From a virus: 64,000 bases of DNA. The stretch is taken from positions 1 through 64,000 of the IMG/VR virus record IMGVR_UViG_3300027797_000026, one strand, 5' to 3'. Position numbers and translations under genes: made by a program. Of this stretch, positions 57,854 to 64,000 are shown piece after piece. Every line of letters begins with the position of its first letter. The stretch's first letter is position 1. The notes beneath the pieces are model-generated. The model was not told where the DNA came from and ran no database searches. It saw only the letters and a list, made by a program, of their open reading frames with translations.

Positions 57854-60558
57854 TGTCATTTAGATGGATTCAGGCTCATGATGGCGGCGGAGAGACTATA
57901 CCAGCAGACCAAGAGAGATCAGATGCGGATGCAGCAGCAAATGCAAATAAAAAAACTCCAGGCTCATTTACAGTACAAAAATCAGGATTCAATGTTGTCC
58001 AAGGTGGGGTCTATAAGATGTCCTTTGCGTACTTGTATGAAGATCCAGATAATCCTTCCGAAACAATAGTTGGTCCTAGTTCTCCAAATTTTACATTTAC
58101 TTTAGACACACCAGATTTAACTAGAGCAGTTACGGGCTTAGTTGTAACTCCTGGACTATTATCTTATGGCGTTAAATGGGATTTAATTGATAAGGCATTG
58201 CCTGAAAACAAATGGCTAATCGATATACAAATCTACGAAAGCTTAACTGGAGCATTTGCAGGAGAAGAGTATTTAGTTTGGAATGGAAATGGTAACTCTG
58301 CAACAATTTTAGTTTCTGATACAAACAATAGATGGATCCGTGTAGATACAAGGGATCAAGACTATCACAAAAAGAGTGTTATTGCTGGCCCATTTAAAGC
58401 AACTGATCCAATTGTAGTAGATGTAGCTGGTCCAGGAAATGTAGGTTCAGTAACAGCTACAAGCGGCATAGATACATCTGGATATTTAGGATTTAATGCC
58501 TTTGCAAGTATATCTTGGTCACCAGTAACAGGAGACGGTATAAGAGGATATAGAATTAGATTTACCAATGATAGCGGCGCAACATACTCTTATGTTGATT
58601 CTCCAGGAACCGATACTACCTATAAGCTAGCTGGACTAGCAATTGGTTCTCCTTACAAAATAGGAGTTGCAACTTATGACCAATACAATAATACATCTTC
58701 TCAATATGTTCCTGGTCCAGATATAACAGTGACTGGAACTCCATCAGTATCAAATTTTATTAAGGGCGGACCATTTGAATTTGGAGTTGGTGTGGGGTCA
58801 GTATCAACAAACAAAGGACTTTACTTTGATGCGAGTAACTACTGGTATGTAAATGCAACAAATAGTGCCAGACTTAAAGTGGGAGGAGCTACAAGCAACT
58901 TTCTTTTGTGGGATGGATCCACATTTGCAATAGATGGTAACATTACTGCTAGAGGTGGAACATTTAGCGGCAATATATTTATGTCTACAACTGGAGCATC
59001 TATCTATAGTGGAACAATTGATGCGGCCACTGGTAATCTAACTGGCAACGGATTTGCATTAAACTCAACTGGTCTTAAAGTTGCAAATGGCACCAACTCA
59101 GTGACTTTGTCTGCAGCAACTGGAACAATCACAGCAAATGCAGGAAGCATAGGTAGCTGGAATATAACAAATACAACCTTATCTAAAAATAACATAATAC
59201 TAGATAGTGCTGGACAAATTCAAGTTGGATCAACAGCAGCTCAAAGTGTTTATCTGAAATCTTCTGGATCATATGTTATGTGGGCAGGAAACAACACTCC
59301 AGATGCAAATGCTAAGTTTAGAGTAGGAGTAGATGGAACGCTATATGCATCTGGTGCTGTGCTTGGATCGAATACAACTGTAGACGGATATGCAACCACC
59401 GCAACAACAACTGGAATAAATACAAGGCTTACTACAGCAGAAGGTACTGTTTCTACATTGGGTACAAACGTCACAACATTATCTAATAGCGTTGGAACTA
59501 TATCTACTGGCTTAGCTACAAAGAACACAACTTTTGTTGGAGGCACCGCACCTACTGCCAATAGAGCTGGAGACATCTGGATAGACACTAGTAGCGGAAA
59601 CGAATTAAAGACATGGACAGGATCTGTTTGGACAACCAGAAGAGACACTACCTTTGCAAAAACAACAGATTTAGGCACTAAATTAAATGCCACAACTTCT
59701 ATAATTCAAAGCACGGTAGATAATAAAATTACAGCTAATGCAGCGGGACTTGAAATATTTAGTGGTTCTGCAAATAGCGGATTAAAATTTACAGGTACTG
59801 GATTTTTTGGATACAAGAACAGCGTACCAACATTCTCAATTTTATCAGATGGAACCGCGACATTTGCTGGTACATTAAGCGCAGCAACAGGATCATTTAG
59901 TGGAGCAGTAACTGCAACGTCTGGAGTGATTGGCGGCTTTACTCTAACTGGAGGTACTGACTTTACTGGCAACTTAGCCTCTAACCCAAGAATAATTTTT
60001 GGCAATAAGGTTCTAATTGGATCAATTGATTTAGGCGGAACAAGTGGAGATTACGGATTAAGAATAGGAAACCCGTACGGAACTGCAGGTGCATCTTTTA
60101 GAATAAATACAGCAGACGACGTAAATAGATTTGCTGCAGACAGCGCTACAAGAACATATGCTGGAGAAGTAAGAAATGCTCTTAGAGCAGCACCAATTAG
60201 ATCTATCGGCGCTGTTGTTACTGAATCATCTTCTAGAAGATTCAAAGAAAATATAGTTTCAGCACCTAAAAGATATTACGACAGAATATTAAATGTTGAT
60301 CCAATGTTTTATACATACAAGACAGATAGCGAAGAAGTTCTTCCAGAATTGCGTGGACACCACAGATTTGGTATGATAGCTGAAGATTTAGAAGAAGCTG
60401 GTCTTGGATACTTTGTTGAAAGAGACATGCAGGGTAGACCAACTAATCTAAATGACATGATGTCATTCCCTTTGCTTTTAATTCCAATTATTAAAGAATT
60501 AAAACAAGAGGTACAATCACTTAAAGATTCAATAATAGCAATGGGGGGAACTGTATGA
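57853..60558 (+). CDS. Tail tip / fibre with FN3 and S74 chaperone, 901 aa
   Basis: Fibronectin type III-like domains in the first 300 residues (ASISWSPVTGDGIRGYRIRF), then GFFGYKNSVPTFSILSDGTA-type fibre repeats, then from about 792 SSRRFKENIV ... HHRFGMIAEDLEEAG, a peptidase S74 intramolecular chaperone. A J-like or trimeric tip protein that processes its own C-terminus. TAATG coupling. Confidence 0.8.
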   Translation: MSFRWIQAHDGGGETIPADQERSDADAAANANKKTPGSFTVQKSGFNVVQGGVYKMSFAYLYEDPDNPSETIVGPSSPNFTFTLDTPDLTRAVTGLVVTPGLLSYGVKWDLIDKALPENKWLIDIQIYESLTGAFAGEEYLVWNGNGNSATILVSDTNNRWIRVDTRDQDYHKKSVIAGPFKATDPIVVDVAGPGNVGSVTATSGIDTSGYLGFNAFASISWSPVTGDGIRGYRIRFTNDSGATYSYVDSPGTDTTYKLAGLAIGSPYKIGVATYDQYNNTSSQYVPGPDITVTGTPSVSNFIKGGPFEFGVGVGSVSTNKGLYFDASNYWYVNATNSARLKVGGATSNFLLWDGSTFAIDGNITARGGTFSGNIFMSTTGASIYSGTIDAATGNLTGNGFALNSTGLKVANGTNSVTLSAATGTITANAGSIGSWNITNTTLSKNNIILDSAGQIQVGSTAAQSVYLKSSGSYVMWAGNNTPDANAKFRVGVDGTLYASGAVLGSNTTVDGYATTATTTGINTRLTTAEGTVSTLGTNVTTLSNSVGTISTGLATKNTTFVGGTAPTANRAGDIWIDTSSGNELKTWTGSVWTTRRDTTFAKTTDLGTKLNATTSIIQSTVDNKITANAAGLEIFSGSANSGLKFTGTGFFGYKNSVPTFSILSDGTATFAGTLSAATGSFSGAVTATSGVIGGFTLTGGTDFTGNLASNPRIIFGNKVLIGSIDLGGTSGDYGLRIGNPYGTAGASFRINTADDVNRFAADSATRTYAGEVRNALRAAPIRSIGAVVTESSSRRFKENIVSAPKRYYDRILNVDPMFYTYKTDSEEVLPELRGHHRFGMIAEDLEEAGLGYFVERDMQGRPTNLNDMMSFPLLLIPIIKELKQEVQSLKDSIIAMGGTV

Positions 60559-60758
60559 TAAGATTTTTTTGCTCAATATGCATAGACGACATAGACCTAG
60601 ATCCAACAGACATGTGCCTGACTTGCTGCGAGGCAACTTGCCCAGAATGCGGAACTGTTCTTAGAAGCCTATATGCTAGACCAGAAAACCCAACAGAGGA
60701 TATGTTGGGTCTGGCTGCATACAATCAAATTAATTCTATAGACACAAATACACCATAA
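60555..60758 (+). CDS. Zinc-ribbon protein, 67 aa
   Basis: FCSICIDDID, CLTCCEATCPECG: five to six Cys pairs suggest one or two zinc knuckles (a RING-like spacing is not clear). ATGA overlap with the fibre gene. Function unknown. Confidence 0.7.
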   Translation: MIRFFCSICIDDIDLDPTDMCLTCCEATCPECGTVLRSLYARPENPTEDMLGLAAYNQINSIDTNTP

Positions 60759-60767
60759 TGGTATACT
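60759..60767 (+). promoter_or_regulatory. Late extended -10 promoter
   Basis: TGGTATACT; leader of about 16 bases with AAGGAG before the ATG at 60790. Confidence 0.6.
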
Positions 60768-60789
60768 GTAAATCTATCAAGGAGATATA

Positions 60790-60936
60790 ATGGATAAAGC
60801 AGAATTAGTAATTAGCGCACTGCAGCAAAGAATTGGCGAGCTTGTCTCAAATTATGAGACGCATATTGCCATTCTTCGTGCAGAAATAACACAGCTTCAG
60901 CAAGCACAAATGGCTGAGGAGTCAGAGGAGAAATAA
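60790..60936 (+). CDS. Coiled-coil micropeptide, 48 aa
   Basis: MDKAELVISALQQRIGELVS and then LRAEITQLQQAQMAEE: heptads throughout, a small coiled coil. Found by direct reading, SD AAGGAGA. It may bundle with the fibre that follows. Confidence 0.75.
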   Translation: MDKAELVISALQQRIGELVSNYETHIAILRAEITQLQQAQMAEESEEK

Positions 60937-60937
60937 A

Positions 60938-61351
60938 ATGGCAGAGCAATTAAAATCCATGAATGTTAATGAAGGAGATCCAATTACTTCAGAATTACTG
61001 TCTAACATGGTATCAAACATTAATCTAATTAATGCTATGGCAAGTAGCACTACTGGAACACCTGGAGCCCCTGGAGCCCCTGGAGCAACTCAGGTAATTG
61101 ATACTGGCAGACCTTCAGTCCCTTGTAATACAGCAGGCACTGGAGAACTTACAATTACTTTTAAAAAGACTTTTTCCGTAAGGCCTAATATAGTATGCAC
61201 AGTATGGCAGTCAAGCGGGAAAAACTTTTTAACACATAAATATATACCAGTTGTAACAACAGCAAGCGCAACAGAGTTTACTGTAAGAATGATGCCAGTA
61301 GGAGCAACAGCAAACGGAAACGTTTATGTTCAATGGATTGCTACTATCTAA
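60938..61351 (+). CDS. Collagen-like H-lectin-type protein, 137 aa
   Basis: Residues 40-52 (GTPGAPGAPGAT) are a short collagen stretch with Pro in the X and Y places, then a beta-sandwich (LTITFKKTFSVRPNIVCTVW ... FTVRMMPVGATANGNVYVQW) like phage H-type lectin domains. Likely a small receptor-binding trimer. Confidence 0.7.
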   Translation: MAEQLKSMNVNEGDPITSELLSNMVSNINLINAMASSTTGTPGAPGAPGATQVIDTGRPSVPCNTAGTGELTITFKKTFSVRPNIVCTVWQSSGKNFLTHKYIPVVTTASATEFTVRMMPVGATANGNVYVQWIATI

Positions 61352-61361
61352 CAAATAGGTA

Positions 61362-61389
61362 TTGACAATATAACACATAATGCTACAAT
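61362..61389 (+). promoter_or_regulatory. Sigma70-type promoter of replication module
   Basis: TTGACA, 16 bases, TACAAT, extended by TGC. Confidence 0.8.
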
Positions 61390-61403
61390 TTGATGTAGCG
61401 CTA

Positions 61404-61425
61404 AGGCCATGAATATTCATGGCCT
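61404..61425 (+). promoter_or_regulatory. 22-base leader palindrome
   Basis: AGGCCATGAA-TA-TTCATGGCCT, perfect, about eight bases after the predicted transcription start and 20 before the phosphoesterase ATG. No U-run; an operator or an mRNA 5' hairpin. Confidence 0.65.
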
Positions 61426-61444
61426 ATTAACATTAGGGTAAATA

Positions 61445-62245
61445 ATGACAAACGATTTAAAGTGGATGCTATCTTCGGACCAGCAATTCCCTTATCAAGA
61501 TGACAAGATGATCGAGCTTTGGTTTAAAGTAATGAAGTGGTTTAAGCCAGATGTCGTTGACTACCTTGGTGATACAGATGATCAGGCATGCTATAGTAAG
61601 TATACAGAAGGCCGTTCAGCAGAATTTATGCAGCTTCACAAAAATGATAGCAGAGATTTAATAGTCCCAATGATGCGACATGAAGCAAAGGGCGCTAGAG
61701 ATTTTTACGCAAAGACAAGAGAGATGCTTCCTAATGCACAATTATTTTCTGCTTTGGGTAACCACGACATTCGTATCTTTAACTATGTTGATGCCAAGCT
61801 TCCAGATTATATTAATGAGGTAACACCAGAAGCCTTGTGGTCCTTAGACTCACTTGGTTATGAATATATTTATTATGACGAGCTTCCTAAGCGCCGCTTT
61901 GGAGATATTCACGTGCACCATGGACTTTCTATTGCAGCAACAGGCTCAGCAAGAAAAGATATGGAAGACATGCAGATTTCACTAATTCGTGGACACTCTC
62001 ACAGAATTGCTTCGCATATGGTAACATATGAACTAAGAAATGGTGGAGAAGGCGAAACTCTTCGTGGATATGAGATTGGTCACATGTGTGATGAAAAGGG
62101 TCCAGGAATGAAGTATACTCAACACCATGATTGGCAAAAGGGATTTGCCGTTGCACATATTGTTAATGACTATCCTCATATTCAAATGATCCATGTTTCA
62201 CCAGATTACTCATGTGTCGTGGATGGAAAGTTTTTTCAAGTATGA
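61445..62245 (+). CDS. Calcineurin-like metallophosphoesterase, 266 aa
   Basis: SSDQQFPYQD at 10-19, GD at 42-43 (DYLGDTDD), GNHD at 105-108, HHG at 158-160 and GHSHR at 183-187 are the metal ligands of calcineurin-like phosphoesterases. Phages use them on DNA ends, cyclic nucleotides or pyrophosphates. First of the replication-side genes. Confidence 0.85.
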   Translation: MTNDLKWMLSSDQQFPYQDDKMIELWFKVMKWFKPDVVDYLGDTDDQACYSKYTEGRSAEFMQLHKNDSRDLIVPMMRHEAKGARDFYAKTREMLPNAQLFSALGNHDIRIFNYVDAKLPDYINEVTPEALWSLDSLGYEYIYYDELPKRRFGDIHVHHGLSIAATGSARKDMEDMQISLIRGHSHRIASHMVTYELRNGGEGETLRGYEIGHMCDEKGPGMKYTQHHDWQKGFAVAHIVNDYPHIQMIHVSPDYSCVVDGKFFQV

Positions 62246-62430
62246 TAAAGTGTAATAAGTGCGGAGGCAGAGTATTCATAGATAGAGTATTCTCTCAAAA
62301 AATGCATATGGAATTGTTTTGCATCATGTGCGGTAAGCGCTGGATGATGAATAAGAATACAAATAAGTTGGGGAAATGGCTAGAGACACTAGAGGAAAAT
62401 CACTCAAAGAAATACGGTATTTCTTCTTAA
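62242..62430 (+). CDS. Zinc-ribbon protein, 62 aa
   Basis: CNKCGGRVF then CIMCGKRW: a complete two-knuckle zinc ribbon, followed by a basic helical end. Start at 62242 overlaps the phosphoesterase stop (ATGA). Likely nucleic-acid binding. Confidence 0.75.
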   Translation: MIKCNKCGGRVFIDRVFSQKMHMELFCIMCGKRWMMNKNTNKLGKWLETLEENHSKKYGISS

Positions 62431-62858
62431 ACGGAAAAATACATAAGACTCTTAGTTTATCTAGAGCTAAGGATCAGGTAATTGCTTGGTCTTATATAGA
62501 TAAAAAAAGAATGCTGTATCCATACTCAGAAGTAAATAAAAGTATGGGTAACGCATACAGTATTGTTGAAGTAGCCTCTATGCTCAATAAGCATAGGGTT
62601 ACAATACAGGATTATATTCTAGAGGAAAAAATTAAATGTCCCCAAAAGATTTATCCAATAGGCAGTGGCTCAGAAGACAAATGGTATAAATATATGTTTA
62701 GCGACAAAGACGTACTTGACCTACACGAGTATATCCTTGAATCTGGACATTCAAAAAATGTTCCGTCTAAGGCGGAATTAATAGCTCTTCTCAAACACAG
62801 TTTTATATTGTATACTAAGACAGACAGTGGCTTTGTACCAGTATGGAAGGCGGACTAA
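62376..62858 (+). CDS. HTH DNA-binding protein, 160 aa
   Basis: YSIVEVASMLNKHRVTIQDY (61-80) is a helix-turn-helix of the excisionase/MerR type, and the N-terminal part is basic. The ATG at 62376 overlaps the zinc-ribbon gene by 55 bases; the GGGGA before it is a fair SD. Might regulate replication or the left arm. Confidence 0.65.
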   Translation: MARDTRGKSLKEIRYFFLNGKIHKTLSLSRAKDQVIAWSYIDKKRMLYPYSEVNKSMGNAYSIVEVASMLNKHRVTIQDYILEEKIKCPQKIYPIGSGSEDKWYKYMFSDKDVLDLHEYILESGHSKNVPSKAELIALLKHSFILYTKTDSGFVPVWKAD

Positions 62859-62971
62859 TGGAAAAGGGTAGAGTAGTAACCTGCGATATTTGTAACAAAG
62901 ACATAGAGGTTCGTTGGGGTATATTCGCTAACGACACTTTAATTAGACACAAGAAGGCGGAGCACAAATGA
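62858..62971 (+). CDS. Zinc-finger micropeptide, 37 aa
   Basis: MEKGRVVTCDICNKDIEVRW then HKKAEH: C-x2-C plus H-x4-H makes a C2H2-like finger. TAATG and ATGA overlap on either side. Confidence 0.7.
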   Translation: MEKGRVVTCDICNKDIEVRWGIFANDTLIRHKKAEHK

Positions 62972-63171
62972 CAACACGAGTAAAGGTAGATCTTTCTTTT
63001 ACCAGAAACTTAGGCAACTATGAAAGCATTAAGATTAATGTTGGAGTAGAAGATGATGTCCGTGAAGGTGAGACTGTTGATTCTGCTACAGAAAGAGTTT
63101 ACGCATTTGTTGAAGGAAAGCTAATTCAAAAAACAAGTGAGGTAGAGGAAGAACTTAAGAGTGGCAAATAA
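62968..63171 (+). CDS. Hypothetical protein, 67 aa
   Basis: VKVDLSFTRNLGNYESIKIN is a short conserved-looking phage protein pattern found beside replication genes in many actinophages and tail-length siphophages. Acidic, with a helical end. Possibly a single-strand DNA-binding partner, not shown. Confidence 0.6.
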   Translation: MTTRVKVDLSFTRNLGNYESIKINVGVEDDVREGETVDSATERVYAFVEGKLIQKTSEVEEELKSGK

Positions 63172-63481
63172 TAGAGAGCCATATATCCTTATGACAACAT
63201 ATCAGAATCTGTACAAAGATCGATATGGCAAAGCACCCACTCTAAATAAGTTTAGAGAGAAGTGGGCTATGCAAGATGTTATTGATAGTGTAGGATTTAA
63301 TAAGGCTAATGACCTTCTGTATTATTATTTTAGTTTAGAAAAAGCTGGACACCCTTTGCAATTTTTCTATTATAACTTTGACAAAATGGAAAATGCTAGA
63401 GTAGAGTTAAAAAAAGATATTGAGACACGCCGACTACTGCGAGAGTCTACTAAGAAGATGGTGGAAGAAGGCGGGCTATGA
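63161..63481 (+). CDS. Replication-module protein, possible helicase loader, 106 aa
   Basis: Starts at a GTG (GTGGCAAAT), overlapping the previous gene. A helical protein with LNKFREKWAMQDVIDSVGFN and YYYFSLEKAGHPLQFF. Its place immediately before the DnaB-like gene makes a helicase-loading role possible, but no family is proven. Confidence 0.55.
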   Translation: MANNREPYILMTTYQNLYKDRYGKAPTLNKFREKWAMQDVIDSVGFNKANDLLYYYFSLEKAGHPLQFFYYNFDKMENARVELKKDIETRRLLRESTKKMVEEGGL

Positions 63482-64000
63482 ATACAGAAGCAACATTAAT
63501 CTCTGCTATATGTAAGAACAAAGATATTAGCACTGTAATGGCAGAGAATGTAGATGAGCTATTTACATCCCATGGAGATGTTTGGGAAGGCCTAAAGTCA
63601 TACTATAATAAGTTTAAGGCTATACCAGAAATTGGTATCCTTCAAGAGAAGTTTAAAGACTTTGAGCCAGACCTAAATGCAACTGCAGAGACAGCATACT
63701 ATTTAGATAATTTAAAGAATGAGTTTTTATCAAGTAGACTTAAGAGCATTTTAATTCGTGGCGGATCCATGCTTAAAGAAGACGTTGCATCAAGAGTAAT
63801 TGGAGAACTCCAGTCCCAGCTATCTAGTTTAAATAAATATACTAATAACGTACGAGACCTAGATATAACAGATGCAGATAATGCGATTAAGCATTTAGAG
63901 GCTCTGAAGGCCCGTACAGCCGAGATGGGTGGCTCCCCAGGTATTAAGACTGGTTTCCAGTCGATTGACTTAGCATACCCTACTGGAATGGCTCCTGGAC
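63478..64000 (+). CDS. DnaB-like replicative helicase, N-terminal part
   Basis: Partial; continues past the window. The end of the visible part, GIKTGFQSIDLAYPTG, is the segment just before the Walker A motif in phage DnaB/RecA-type helicases. The N-terminal 120 residues are helical. ATGA overlap with the previous gene. Confidence 0.75.
   Translation, partial: MNTEATLISAICKNKDISTVMAENVDELFTSHGDVWEGLKSYYNKFKAIPEIGILQEKFKDFEPDLNATAETAYYLDNLKNEFLSSRLKSILIRGGSMLKEDVASRVIGELQSQLSSLNKYTNNVRDLDITDADNAIKHLEALKARTAEMGGSPGIKTGFQSIDLAYPTGMAPG

Noticed and set aside
1-64000. CRISPR array, IS element, integrase or att site
   Set aside because: No regular spacer repeats, transposase motifs, tyrosine/serine recombinase signatures or att-like pairs were seen.

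Overview
The window looks like about half or more of the genome of a tailed, non-contractile (siphovirus-type) dsDNA phage of an actinobacterium. It is AT-rich, densely coding and mostly operonic, with ATGA and TAATG overlaps. The actinobacterial host is inferred from a DUF7455-type zinc protein, a B12-dependent class II ribonucleotide reductase, many apparently leaderless genes, and repeated CRP/GlxR-type palindromes. No integrase, excisionase pair, att site or CRISPR array is visible. No terminase is seen in the window.

Layout. (1) 1-7,250, minus strand: about 26 small, mostly unknown genes (DUF7455, DUF932, zinc-ribbon and one-TM peptides) and a tRNA-Asp. They are driven by ten near-identical promoters. 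Each has a TGTCAG-like box exactly 10 bp upstream of the -10, and eight carry a TGTGA-N6-TCACA palindrome at about -64, -74 or -84. (2) 7,460-9,262, plus strand: an accessory island with a sulfotransferase-like protein, a CxxC peptide, tRNA-Ile(UAU), an SGNH-like protein and three one-TM micropeptides. A parS-like palindrome lies at 9,374-9,389. (3) 9,452-11,810, minus strand: a 2OG-Fe(II) oxygenase, small genes and a lysozyme-like endolysin. (4) 12,111-14,355: class II RNR and a holin candidate. (5) 14,423-34,535: a very large tail-fibre/adhesin region, interrupted by an operon of five 2OG-Fe(II) oxygenases plus a DUF6065-like protein. (6) 34,618-43,039: portal, protease fused to a scaffold-like tail, capsid, connectors and major tail protein. 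(7) 43,149-61,351: tail assembly chaperones with a -1 frameshift, a 3,001-residue tape measure, distal tail, baseplate and fibre proteins. (8) 61,445-64,000: start of a replication module (phosphoesterase, HTH and zinc-finger proteins, DnaB-like helicase running off the end).

How it may work together. The left arm reads as an early/middle regulon probably wired to a host CRP-family regulator. Virion genes use a different promoter class: extended -10 (TGnTAyAAT) with no clear -35, often exactly six bases before the start codon, which would give leaderless mRNA. The most unusual combination is six intact prolyl-hydroxylase-like oxygenases. Five of them sit between a fibre protein ending in Phe/Pro-rich repeats and a collagen-like (GPQGPQ) fibre protein; the sixth is at 9,452-10,300. 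I infer a virion-protein hydroxylation system, which is untested. Start codons were moved inward where a promoter or Shine-Dalgarno sequence decided them, and several genes shorter than 60 codons were added from direct reading.
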